DNA from: Stratiolaelaps scimitus | Lineage: Eukaryota; Arthropoda; Arachnida; Mesostigmata; Laelapidae | NCBI GenBank assembly: GCA_019614645.1 | Contig: JABWDB010000012.1 | Span: 2,108,001 to 2,172,000, forward strand | Direction: 5' to 3' | Length of the DNA: 64,000 bases | Program-made: the position numbers and the translations under genes | Notes under the pieces: model-generated | Database searches by the model: none | What the model was told of the DNA's origin: nothing | Seen by the model: the letters and a program-made list of their open reading frames with translations, nothing else | Shown: positions 12,546 to 25,300 of the stretch, one piece after another | Layout of the letters: each line of letters opens with the position of its first letter | How positions within the stretch are numbered: the stretch's first letter is position 1

Positions 12546-12552
12546 TTTTATA
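12546..12552 (-). promoter_or_regulatory. TATA box of the chitin-binding protein gene
   Basis: The - strand reads TATAAAAGGGG here, close to the ideal TATA consensus. It lies about 235 bp upstream of the ATG at 12313. No ATG occurs on the - strand between the expected start site (about 12520) and that ATG, which supports both the promoter and the chosen start codon. Confidence 0.7.
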
Positions 12553-15500
12553 GCAGGAGAGCATCGCTTCGCCCATGATGATGAGATCCTCATAATGAAT
12601 GAGAAAAGATCCCGTCAGTGCTCCCGACCTCCTCGCCTGTCTACGTATCTGCCTGACGTTGGCTTACGACAGTCGACTACACTAGGCAATGTGGTCGGTC
12701 AATGATGAGCCATAAAAACGTCCTGGGTGAAATGAGAAGCAATTGTCTAGTACAGGACCGGCATAATTGACACTAGCGTGGCCAGCGTTTTCCAACAGGA
12801 GAATAAGTTGTCAATCAGCTGTTTGGCGGCTCTCCGAACCAACAAAGGGAAAAGTATGCCATTGGTGAATGCGAGGCTGAGTAACCTTCAGCTATCCTCG
12901 AAATTATTTGTGTGTGTAAAACTTTTGACGATTTTTTGCTTGTTAACGCGCGAACTAAAATGACATCACTAAGTACTCTACAAATGCGACAGCACGCGTA
13001 TCACTTTTGTATTGTCGGGAACAGTTGTTTCCATTTTCTAGCTCATGAAGTTGCTGCAACGTCTAAGAAATTTACGCAACGCCGGTGTGTCCATCCCGAC
13101 GTTGGGTTCGTTTGTCACTAGAAGTGGTGGAATGGGGTCGCGCCAAGCAGCTATCGCTTGTAGTGCTCAAGTGTGACGATACGTGCGTAGAATTTGGTCG
13201 GGAATCGAGCCACCTTCGTAAGAAACGAAGCCGTCTCGAGCTGACGCCTAGAACCGGTACTTCCATGGTTCGTCAGTTACTCAATGGCACAGCTCTAGTG
13301 CTGCCGCTGAATTCAACCGCAACACGCAGAAATAAGCCTTCGACAGCAGTGCCTCATTGACACGAACACATCGACAAATGCTATCCGTTCCAGATACACT
13401 GTGACAAGTAGGGCAAGTAAGCAATGGTGACTGGTGGTAAGAACTAATAGCTAGCAAATATGGAGAACAACGAGTAGAATACAAACGACTCTACAAAGGG
13501 GTAGTGGCCTGAGACGAACGTCAGTTAGAGATCGAAACCAGGGTACAGGTCCCCCTGTCTCCAGACGCGTCATACGCAGCTTACCATATCGCCCTGCGAG
13601 CCTTTTATATTGATAATCATTCTACTTACGAAGCCTTCAGCGTCGCCTCAAACGACCCTCTTCGCGTATGGAGTAGTGTCGGCTTCCTAATATCGGAGCT
13701 TCGCCCGTTGCCTTCCTTGAGTTACGAGCATTATATGCGCGCACGCAACACGATCTGCGATTAGGTGATGGGTTTGGATACCTCTTGAGCCTTCTTCTTT
13801 GGTTTCGGTTCATCTGCATGCAAACGATGAGCATCGTGCGACAAAGGAGCAATGCGAAAGTGAAGTAACCCAACATGCTTCAACGTGGCACCGCAACGGT
13901 CTCTCTGTTGCCTAGTCTCTTCGCGGCCACAAAGCCTACAAGAGTTAACCGCTTCGACGGAAGACGTTTTTTGAAGAATCGTCATCCGGAGTAAAGCATC
14001 CGGGACGTCAATTCACCTGAAGAAGCAGTCTCCATTATGCCCCATCTAATCTCTAGTCGGCGTTTGCAATCGAACGAGAGTTTTGGAAAGCTACCATCGA
14101 AAGAAACTCCTCGAACAGATAAAAAAAAAATTACTGATCGCATCAGTTCACATTAGTATCAGTTTCGATACAGGTCATATTTTTAGGTTACCCTGGCAGG
14201 GTTTGCCAACGTCCTGGCAGCACCAACGACACAGTTTTTCCCTACCGAGCGATCAGTGTGAATTGCGGCGAACTTTGACTACCTTCGTCTAAATGTCACG
14301 GTTGAAAAACTCGCCGCCTTCTCGTTCTCGCTGTCCGTTAGATACATAGGAATAAGAAAGAGCTCATTCAATATGGTTCGATGAGGAAACTCGTCTACCA
14401 GCCAATACTGCTGCGAAATTAATGTTTCGTTCTATCGTTTGCACACGAATTCGCAGTTGGTTTGAATTCGCTGCACATTGTTCGTGGTAGCCACCGCAAA
14501 TGTCAGCCCTTCGTGTTGTGCGGGAATGGTCGCCTGTAGTGACTTCGACCTAGGAAATTCTGTTTGAATACGTTCTATATTATAATAATTATCTTAATCT
14601 AATATTAACAATTAGCACGTACCGCACCGTCACGATATTGGACTTCTGACAATCTCTACTGTAATCTACTTAGTAACGAGCTTTCGAAGTAAAAAAAAAA
14701 CCCGCTCAGACCATACGTACACAATGATTAGTATTCTAGGAATATCTGGGCCGTTTCTTCTCTTGATACGGTGCACCCTATTGTGTGTCCGACCAGATCC
14801 GTTTCGCCAGCCACTTCCATAGCCAGCCGAAGTACAGTCGCAGCATGAGGTGTCAAGAAAATCGAGAGCCAGTCTGCCCGGTAGCCTGGATAATTGATTC
14901 ATCGAACAGCAGGCTCCGCTGCGGGAGAGAGAGATAGACAGAGTCAGAAGGCAGTTTTCGACGATGATCGATGGGTGAAAAACAGTCTCTGTGTGACGAG
15001 GATAGAGCGCCGTCCTCACCGTTAGAATGGTGACCAGCACGAACGTTCATCTTGCCGTCGACACTTCCTCCTCATCCAGATAATAGGCTGCTTAGGTTAT
15101 GAGATAGATGAATAGATAGTTTGATATGAAGGGAATAGTTAGATATTGATTCTAAGCAATTATTTTATTCAAGCCGCGTTTTCAGCTTGCCTACAGTGTA
15201 TAAGTTGACCTCCACCAGCTGGACGCATACATTTTCAGCCACAGATGAATGCTCAAGGGGGAAAGGCAAGAAAAGTTATCTCGGTTAAATTGCAAAATTA
15301 GTGTATTCATTCCATAGATCTACTTTTGGCCTATTCGGCCGCTTTTTACTCTAGAAATATGGGCAGTATATGTGTTAACATCTGAAGGTGCCTTTAAATT
15401 CCGGGCGAGTTCATTGTATTATAAATATATGAAATTACAACACTGCAGTAAAACAACGAAAATGCCGAAAAAGTGCTGCAAAAAATCCGGCAAGATAGGC

Positions 15501-16682
15501 AAGAATTGTTTAATAAATGAAATATGTATACAAATATAATATATGAATGAAACACTTGAACTGGAAATAAATCTATGTTATAATATTATCAACAAAATAT
15601 GTACACAAGTGTCGAATTGTTTATTTCGCTTTCTACTAATTCATGAATTACGTTTTTAAGTATTTTTCATATATTTAATGGGTTATTTGATTTTCATCTG
15701 TATTATTCTGAAATTGTATACATTTAGAAAGAGCAAGATACGTTCAATGGTTGTGAGATGTGAGGTATGTGCTCGATGTTTTTTTGTTCTAGGTAGCAGT
15801 AATAAGGCACCAGGAACAGTTTTAGCAGAAACATCTCGTGCCAATTTGTTCTGACTAGAAAATAATTGAAGTCTGACTTATGTTTCAAAATTTCACGAAT
15901 GACGTTACGGGGACAATTAAATGTAGATTAAGTTGTGGCTGTTTCCCAATGTGGCGTTCGAGCGTGACTTAGCGACGGGCAGCTTCAACGTCTATGTTCG
16001 AAGTAACGACAACAAGCTATTCTAAGCAATGTAAGGGACTAAAGCTCTTCATGGAAGCGACGCCTGAATGCTTCGCGTAGTGTGTAGAAGTAATTATCGT
16101 AATTGGGATCCAATTCAGTGCCGTAATGACGCCTTTCTATTGTGTGTCAAATTACGGCGAAACCTCGCCCCGAATAGTCAAGAGCTTATCACGACATTTA
16201 CTACAATCCGGATGAGATATTAAGCGCTGTATAAATGGATCATATATATCGATACGGTAATATTTCGCGAACGTTTTCCAGCATACTTTCGAGCTAAAAC
16301 GTAGACTATCGTTATCGTTTTTCTTAGGATTCATTGAACGCTCGTAATGAACGACTTCGGCAACGGGGCCTTAGGTACATATATATTAGGTACATATATA
16401 TAATGAACGCCTTAGGTACATATAACATCCCAGATAATTTGTCCTCTTGGAGAGTCTCACGTCTCATACGAGACCTTGGGAGTGGTCATTAGCCATTAGT
16501 GCAATTGTTATTATTCCCTTCACTTCTACCAATTCATTTAATTCCTTTAATAATTTCTCCTACCAGCACCTTTTGGTTGATAAACGTGTATTTGTATTGT
16601 ATTGTAAACAAAAAAAAATGGTATAATAAATGGAAAAAAATGGTAAAAAAATGGAATAATTTCTGAGTAAAATTCTCACCAT

Positions 16683-16704
16683 ACGTAGCTGTGCGCAGCT
16701 ACGT
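16683..16704. repeat. Perfect 9-bp palindrome with 4-nt loop
   Basis: ACGTAGCTG, TGCG, CAGCTACGT. It is not next to any recognised gene. Confidence 0.85.
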
Positions 16705-18037
16705 CGCCCTTTACTAGCCTTTATGTCGAGTTTATTTTTCAACTCAATACAAGCACCCTCCAAGCACTATTCATATTCGTTAATGCCGTATTTGCATGGC
16801 CTGCTTCTCGTTAACTTGATCCACTTTAAGGCTAGACCCGCCATCGTCCCCGTGTAAATACTTGCGAAGTATGAAGCCTGGGTAATACAATGAGGTTTTC
16901 TTTGGAAAGCCGAATTTAGGCCATCCACTCTATCTTATCCTTTTGACTCGTGCTGCTACAGCAGAGGCAACCAGGATATTCCACCTGAGCACCTCGAGAT
17001 ACGCTGACATAGTTAGTTCTCGTTATCCTGGGAGCGACGAATCTCTGACCACATACGCTCATACGTCCTGCTGTGTCCTCTATGAAATCCCAAGACAAGT
17101 AGGATTTTAGAAGAACTATGAGAGGGCACACTATTTGAGTCATTATACACCCGAAGCCTCCTGGTAGACGAATTTATCGCATAATATCACAGTAAGAGAA
17201 GCTGAACATAGCAGAGGCTATCATCCATTTATTATAGAAAGACAATGATTAACTCGAGAACTATGAAACTATTGGTGGGTTTCAGTTCGTAGGAGGGTAT
17301 TCGTTGTAGATGTGTTACAATACTAGAATCATAAATACGTATATATATACGTATCGATACCATTCCGTTGCATGAATAATTTTCGATTTGCGCGTCTGAT
17401 TGTCTGAGCCAAGAAGCCATCTGCTGTATTAGTATTATTATTGTCGTTGTTGTTCGTTGCTCAATGATGTTTCTGCTTGTTTGTTCTGTCAGTCATACCC
17501 TTAACGTCGGGAACGATATCATTGGAGATCTAGGACTTTCTGAGAGACTGATACCGTCAAAGCGGTGAACGTTTCTGTATTGTGTTGTATAATACCTATG
17601 CTTGTTTACGCATCTATGCCTCTTTCACTGCCAAAGGATAAGTTGAACCGGTGCCTATAAGACACACATTCAGACCTTCGGGCAATTTCTATTTCATTGG
17701 TTGGATATATAACACCTGTGGCTCTGGTTCCCGTTAGAGTCTACAGTTGTGTAGCGGATAAGCGAGAGAACGTCGCGGGCGAAGCCGGATGTTCATTTGG
17801 ATCACTTTCTGTCCCTAGCCAACAAGTCCTATTTCCTGGCTCTAAACGTATTGCTTCTCTATCTAGGTGCTAACCGCTGGCCTGTTCGAGCCTTCACTGA
17901 GAGATATCGGCGCGCAACCTTGAGAACGATGGCCAACTTTTTATATATTGGCAATTTTCTCGCGACTCGCTCCTGACTAAAATGCTATAAAGGATAAGAG
18001 ACGGTGAACCACTGTATTTATTACAGTCCGTATAGGT

Positions 18038-18038
<1 letters not shown>

Positions 18039-18077
<39 letters not shown>
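18039..18077. repeat. (TA)n-(TG)n microsatellite
   Basis: About 17 TA units followed by GTGTGTG. Confidence 0.94.
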
Positions 18078-18896
18078 AATCCGTTGAATCAGTGTTTGAT
18101 AATAGTGCGTATCTCGAGATGAGTGGTTGACTTACTTCTAGGACGTAATGTACTGTGTCATATATGTAATTAAAATATACGGTTTTCCTTAAGACCAGAT
18201 TACATGTAGTGATTAACAATGTAAAGTTGAGCTCAAATCAGTAACATGATCATTCAATAGAAAATGCCCTAGATGTCCCCTTTTTTTAGCATACGATTAA
18301 ACATTACCTCTGAATATAGATATAAAAAGTTCAACAAGTAGCATCGCGGAATCAGCCGAACTCATCACACATCAAAAGTTTCGATTTCGTCGATCGTAAA
18401 TATCGCTTTAACTACGATAAGGCGAGGCAAATAAACACTTAGGCCACAAAATCAAAAACCGCCATATCGAGCTATCAGGTATCGATAACACTGTCTGGGC
18501 CGTCCCAGCATTGGCAACTGCAAATCTTCTTTTCCTATATCCGAGGGCGTTCGATGGCGAAAAGCGGTCCCGGAAGAGGAACTATTGAATCGCTTATGGG
18601 CTATCCTATAGGCTGCTGTGTAGCCTACCGATTCGTAAGTGGGATAAGTGTTGTTTGCCGTCTCCGACGGCCCATTACATTCAACCGCATCTCACTACCA
18701 CATCTACAATAGTATCGGGCTTCCCTAGAGCGTCTTTCGTCCTATTTACGTCGAATCTACACTACGGATTCTACGCACTCGTTTTCAATTCGATTCATTT
18801 ACGAGGCCAAAACGTATTGGAGCCACGCACATGATCGTCCATCACAATAGGTCTTTGGAAGGGTACCATTCAGTTCTTCAATTTACTTCTAGGCAT

Positions 18897-18974
18897 ATAT
18901 CCGCCGCAGTAGCCTGAGGACAATGCCGCAGAACTGGACAATAGGGTCCCCTGTTCGAATCCCGGAGGATACAT
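18897..18974 (+). mobile_element. tRNA-like sequence, probable SINE head
   Basis: TAGCCTGAGG at 18910-18919 is A-box-like and CTGTTCGAATCCC at 18951-18963 carries a near-perfect B box. TATCC at the 5' end pairs with GGATA at the 3' end, recalling an acceptor stem. The D and T stems are badly mismatched, so this is a tRNA-derived relic and not a functional gene. Confidence 0.45.
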
Positions 18975-19269
18975 GCGAATCGAAGTGCTGTAGGTTTGTC
19001 AATATAGTTACTATTATTATTATTCACCGAATCACCATAATGATCGAAGGATTATATCAGCAGTGGGACACAAGAGTTGCATATGCAGTCTGGCTTTGAA
19101 AATGTGAGGCTATTATATTGAGGACTATTTTTAATAGACACTCATTACAGGAAAGCGTTAGGTACATGAAAACTTGCAGACCTGTTGCCTCATCGCCAGC
19201 ATGTGATGCAATGCTATGATCTACTCGGACTCAGCCTTACATAACCACCGAGTTCTTTATTCTTTAACT

Positions 19270-19312
19270 CCCATTGATAGTCCAGTGGTGAGCGTTTCGG
19301 ACTCCTAGACAT
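19270..19312 (+). mobile_element. tRNA-derived SINE head fragment
   Basis: TAGTCCAGTGGTGAGCG followed by GGACTCCTAGACATAAGG is the A box, D arm and anticodon region of a tRNA-type SINE. The sequence after it lacks a B box. Confidence 0.42.
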
Positions 19313-19487
19313 AAGGGTGGAGAGAAATAAGAAAAGCTCGTCCCGGCAGGTCATCATAGCAATACCTAAAGGTTAAAATGCAATATACATCCTTTAGCTA
19401 TTATCAGTTCGTCACCGTATCCTCATGATTGGTCAGAGAATCTGGTCATAGCGGCATGACACACAGTTTTGAATCAGACTCGTTCCA

Positions 19488-19524
<37 letters not shown>

Positions 19525-19541
19525 GAGAGAGAGAGAGAGAG
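19488..19541. repeat. (TA)n-(TG)n-(GA)n compound microsatellite
   Basis: Three dinucleotide blocks in direct succession without spacers. Confidence 0.95.
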
Positions 19542-22035
19542 GGCGGGAAGTCTATGTAACAAATTGATTCTCTCTCTACGACGGAATACTTTGGTTAGAG
19601 AACATATCGTCTGTTTGCCAACGAGTTTGCATATCTATTGTTTGAGCAATTGACGTCCGTACATAACAAACGCGTGTGGCTTATTTGTTGTTTAGCAGTC
19701 AACAATAGGTTTACAGCACTCGCCTGTCAAATGCTTTCTCCCTCTCGTCTGTGATAGGATCTGTCTGGGGAGGGCGGATAGAAATGCAAGGAAAGAAGAG
19801 CTCATATCAGCTTCTGCAGAACCTTGAATAAGACGTGCTCTCACCCCTCGAGACACTCCATAGCCTTCTGTCAAGGACAAGAAATCTCGGCACGGACGTT
19901 GGGACACCACTCAGTTCAAATTTACTGATCACATTCACTGCAAGCGCAGATCAGATCAGGTGCAGTTGCGCTACGCTTGAGTATGCGCTAGAAGATTCGG
20001 CAATCGGGCGGAGGTTATAAAGAATTCGTCAGTCACGTCTTCATATAAACGGAGAAGTGAGTCGCATTTCCTATTACGATGAAGGAGTTCCTCCTTCGCT
20101 TTGGACCGTTGTGCGACGTGCAAACGGTAACTTCGGATTACACAGCTCTCTCTCTCACTCTATGCTTATAAAATTGTTCAGGTGTGTGTACAATAGGCAA
20201 CCGCATGATTGTGTTTTATTGAGAGGAAACAATGCCACAGTTATAATGTTGGTAGCATAATAATAGGATGGTGTGCACGATCCGCTGTGCACAGGTGTCC
20301 TGTCTATCCAACACAAACCATGTGTTGGAGGAACGATTGGTGTCATGACCAATCGTTATCTATTTATTGATCCTACAGGTGCAATGATGACAGATTGCTT
20401 GTTCGCGGTGTACGATCATACTGTAATGTGGTAGATGAAAGATGAAAAAGAAATAAATGTGGTAAATAATACGATTCGACGGAGGGAAGTATCAGACGGA
20501 GCTCATTCAAGCAGGAAGAGGTGAACCTACGAGATGATACGAGGATCTAAATGAAAATAGATTCGCTATTCCTTCAATTTTCCACAATCGAACTCGTCTA
20601 TATATATATTATTTTTTAGTAATGAAACTCTAGTGTGCTACGTTCATCGAGTGCAATGAGATGCCTTTACTTCACAACGGTAGGGCGAGAGTGCCCATCC
20701 ATATGTGCTTCTGAACAAGTCCCATGAAATCGTGTATACCATAGTTGTCCTTCTGGAATAAGTCTTCCTAGATCTATAGTATGTTCCCAGGACGCGGTAT
20801 TATGCGCTAGTCGGGTAAACGAGTTGACCCCTTCTACTGTGGTTATATCAGTAATATATTATATTTTGACACAAGGGCCGGAAGATCATTGGTTCTAAGC
20901 CAGGTCGTCTTATGTGCATATTAAACTATTCAATTAAATATCCTAAGTGAAACCACCGAGGTGCTTGAAACCACTAGCGATCTAAATACTCGATTTTATC
21001 TTTGTAAGTTCTGGACTAGTTCGAATGTCTAGAAAGGCCCAGTTAGATGTTTCGCTAGCATGTTCTTCAGCAAATTGGGCTAATTGTTGCACTTTGTATA
21101 TGGCAGACGCCTTGTTTACGGAAATCGAAGTCGTCTATTCGACGTTAGCGTAGCGAGGTTCGAATGTCTCTCTGATAAATATATAAGGGGGCCTTCTCCT
21201 TCGGAGCCAGACTGAAACGAAAAACAACGTCAATGTCAGAAGCAGGCATTGAAGTCGAAGGACAATTTAATGCCATGTTACTTCCGTAATGTCACCGACG
21301 CGTTCAGTTCAAGTGAACCATGCCGCTACACAGACTGTATACCTTAGGATACATTTTGTTGTCTGGGATAACAATACTTCGACACGCTGATTTATTCTTT
21401 ATATTGACGGGCTGCATATCAAAAGGAATCCGAACACCCAAAGATTTGCTAACCTTCAAAAACCGCCCTTGTCGTTGAAGCAAGACCCCCCACTCGATGT
21501 GTTCTTGTCGTCATTAGTAAATCGATGCCGACTGTATAGCTGAACTAACTTAACGAATACACCACGACCACTTCTACGAGTCGCAATTAGAGGCGGTTCA
21601 AGTCGTCAAATGGATAGCAATCACAAAGGGGCCAACAGCTGATGTCAGGGAGCCAGCCGAAAATCGACAGTGCATTTCATCTCGGATTTCTCCGATTGCC
21701 TTGACTTGGATGAGGTCTCCTTCCACTAACTACCTATGTGCGCCTTCCTTCGCTAGTACGCAAGTGACAATGTAATTAAAGTAATGCTGGGCAGGGGACA
21801 CACAGCCACATTCGAACAGACATCAGGAGGAAGGGGAACTCTCCCGCGAACAGCCCTCGCCTCGCTGCGCACAGCTAGTCCCGTTAAGGGTCGGTATTTC
21901 TAGGGGTCCAACAGGAAATCGCTAATTAACTAACGCGGTCGGAACGGTCTCCCCGGAGACATGAGACAGAACCAAAATAAAACAGATATAAGGGGGAGGG
22001 GCTATCGCAATAACTCAGCGTATGGACCCACAATC

Positions 22036-22068
<33 letters not shown>
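22036..22068. repeat. (TA)n microsatellite
   Basis: Uninterrupted TA tract of about 16 units. Confidence 0.94.
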
Positions 22069-22070
<2 letters not shown>

Positions 22071-24698
22071 CTGGACTAAATTCAAAATAGTTTTGTAGAT
22101 ATAGTCAGTGATATTTTTTAGCATTTTTTCAGAGAAGGTACGGTAATTAAATAGTTTTAGTTTCAAATTAGTTTTACTTCAATCAGCTGCTTTGTAACCT
22201 TTGATTAGCAATGTGACTGCGATACGTGATGTATAGTCAATCGAAGCATGTAATGTGGGTGCACATTGCGTATTTCGATTGGCATAAAGCAAAAAAAAAT
22301 GTAATGTGTGTGTGTGTGTCCTGTCCAAAGTTGAAACAGCGAACTTTACGGCGTCCTCTCTTAGTACCGTCCACGCACTCCGCTGTCGGAGAACTTCGAA
22401 GTCACTCCTTACAAACTCTCTAGCTATATAGCTGTACTCTCACTTGTAAATAGAAAACTGCTAAAAAAAGTTCCATTGGGCAATTCCTCGAAAGGAGGGC
22501 GCAGATTCGAGAGAAATGGCTATGCTATTCACAGTCTTAAAGTGTCATCCTGCTATGTCATCCCGTTCATTAGACAAAAATGCGACACGGCTACCAGTTA
22601 CCCTGGTAAGGGGTCGATGATGGCCTTGTTCTGGGCCACAGCAGCATTTTAATTTTCATCTGCGACGGAGCGGATTTGAGGCGACAGACTAGGGTTGATA
22701 CGGTGGTCTTTGGATCGAAAAACACGTACCAAGGGTGTTTCGCTAATGTCGTGGCAGAGTGTAATCCGATGAATATGAGAGTTCGACTAATTATGCGTCG
22801 ACTCCAGGTGGTAACGCAAACTGGTCAGCCAAAGCGATGATATCTGATAGTAAAATCTGTAGCAGTGAAGCGAATAACGCTCGAATATGACCCGATGGCC
22901 AAGGCTCACACGTTAGCCCGCATCGCGACGGACCAACGGACATGTGAATTCAAGGTGTACGAATGCTCCCAGACTTTTGCGAGCCTTGCTGGCCTCGTTC
23001 GGCTGTCCACACAGGTATACACGCGGGTATAGCAGCATTGGAAGAAACGCTTGATTTGATTTATTCGCATCGTTCTAGCGAAAGTCACGTGTGTTGATTA
23101 GCACGAAGCAAGATTGCTCAAGGTGAGACTTGTGCTGGTTTAGACAGTGATCGAAATACGTTTAGCGAAGTTTAATGTTCATTCTGACGCAATATCTGAC
23201 ACAAATAAAGCGAGGCAGGCAGCTGGAGCGTGGGTATCCACAATAAGCAGGAACATCAGCATTCTCTACGTTTTCAGGCCTGCTAACTTTCTATCCTTAA
23301 GGCATCCTGCAAAAGCATCCATAAGAAGGCCACTTGACATTAAAGAACTAATGCCGAGCCTCTGAAGTATCGAATTTACAGATCACGTACAAGCGTGAGA
23401 TGTGGTGAATCATGGGTGAAATTGAAGCGATCGGACGCGCTCGTACTATGGCTCTACTAAGCGTGCACCAATACCTGTGTACTCTACTTAGAATTGTTCA
23501 CCACCTTTTCGACTGAACAGAGATGTTCCCTGCTCATCCAAAATGCGCCGGAGAGTCTGGGTCCGCCGGAATCCTCAGCGGTTCGAGTCGTCGGCTTTCA
23601 TAACCGGAAATGCGTTTGACTGAACCGGCGAGGTTGTTTCTCAGAATTCTATTTCCCTGCATAGACACGGTGGCTGCATGGTGTGGAAATTAGGGAATGC
23701 GTTCTTAACACGCATGATGTCTAGGTTTGACGATGGCTTTGTTTGTTTTTCGAGCCGACCCTCAGTTGTTCCCCTATCTGACAGGCCTCAGCTGTTAACC
23801 TTTTAGGTATTACTATGAGGACCTGTCGGGGCCACCTTTGCTTTAGACGATGGTATTTACACTGCGGTTTCTGCTCCGCCAGAATCAAAGCTTCGTGTAA
23901 AATAAAAACCTCTTCGTAACAAAGACCTCGTCGTTCTCGAACGTTACTCGATTGTCTTTATGCTACACGGAATTATATGCCTTGTACAGCGAGTGCACGT
24001 TTTTATCCTATTTCAGATTTCGCTGAAGCCACACATTGGTATACAAATGAGTTGGCCTAGCAATGCGCGACCTCTCTGCGTAGCAATTTCTTCTATAGAG
24101 GGTTTCGGATATTCCCGATGGTGATTACCAAATCGCAAGTGCAGTTTAGTCCTGTTACTTCTAAAAGGCTTTAAATAAGACCGTCTGAGCGTTTCCCACA
24201 ATTGTCAATAGTAGCCTTTTAGTCATCTGTGGTCCAATCACGTCCCAAACCACTCAGGCTTGGTCGCCTCGTTTCATACTATAGCTTTTGCTGTTAAAGG
24301 TGTTTACGTTATGCGACACGCGTCTCAAACTGTCACCTGCAGCACAAGGTAAAACGCATGCAAATCGACGTGACTAGAAGCCCTTGCGGTTCCTCAGGAT
24401 AATGCGGGACTGATGACCATTTCGTTGGTGCTACAAGATGACTGTATACAATAACACAACACACGTTCCTTACTATTGAATAGTGATGATTGAGGATAGC
24501 ACAACCGCATCAGAGCAACAGCTGACTTTCACCCGACGTGGCACGAATAGAAACGCGCTGTATAGTCGCGTTGGTTTTTAAGCAGAAAGCCGAACGTTGT
24601 ATGAGCTCCATATGCGGGATTGCCTGAAAACTGCATCATACACTTCCTCAGACAATTACACGTATCCGGGGGTTTCAATATAGTAAGGAACAAGAAGC

Positions 24699-25238
24699 CG
24701 TTTTAGTGTTAGTCGAACGGCGAAGAATTAGAGAGACGAAAATTTCACTGAACGAGAGCCAACGGTTAAACAGCGTTTACAATGACGTTGGTCGGGGACC
24801 ACGACCCTTTAAATATTTACCTCTTCGATGTGCGGCATCTGCGGCACGAGAAAAACCTAAACCGATCATTTCACGTACCAAAGGCTGAACGCGGCCGAAA
24901 GGCAGGATATTTAGTTCTCTGAGAGGTCCGATGTTTCATTTTTACCATTTCGGAGCCAGCCACTCGGCGACTACTTGAAGTCGGCGTCTCTGACTTCCCA
25001 GGTGCGAACACAGGACAGACGACACGACGACAATGACACTCTACTTATTTTTGGCTTCTTTCCCTTGATATCTCAAATAATGTGCAGGGAGCTAGTTACT
25101 TGGGAAGAAGCAACCCCTTTTTCAGCGAATCGGCTAGGCAACGAACTCGTGTACATCGACGTTTTGTGCTTGCTCACCAAGTGTAACGTCAAAACATATC
25201 GCGTTTTAGAAAGGATTTCAGAGGAGGAACAGCGTTGA
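24699..25238 (+). CDS. Two unassigned coding-like segments before the Tc1 relic
   Basis: After TTTTAG an open frame at about 24699-24888 ends with TGA and is rich in Arg, Lys and Glu (LVERRRIRETKISLNESQRL). After a good acceptor (TGTGCAG at 25081-25087) another frame runs 25088-25238 to TGA and contains ELVTWEEATPFSANRLGNEL and RVLERISEEEQR. A CAG|GTGCGA donor-like site lies at 24999-25005, which would give an 86-bp intron. The two cannot be joined into one protein with confidence, and neither matches a family I know. The Tc1-like element starts 63 bp after the second stop. Confidence 0.22.
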
Positions 25239-25300
25239 GAAGGAGATAGCGGGTCCCAACCGATCACAAACGAAGCGGCCGAAAGTGGCGTTTCTGTAAG

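Larger units (their letters stand above)
12600..24690. other. No gene recognised; probable intergenic or intronic DNA
   Basis: Open frames are short (at most about 125 codons) and overlap on both strands. The recognisable content is microsatellites, two tRNA-like heads (18.9 and 19.3 kb) and the palindrome at 16.68 kb. A strong pyrimidine-AG site on the - strand near 14919 (CTCTCTCCCGCAG) leads into a frame with no known product. Confidence 0.45.

Noticed and set aside
13637..13985. - strand frame with CRLCGREETRQQRDRCG, resembling a zinc-finger start
   Set aside because: Only a CxxC and one distant Cys; no His ligands at a family spacing. A GTAAGT donor at 13629 follows, but the frame ends before it.
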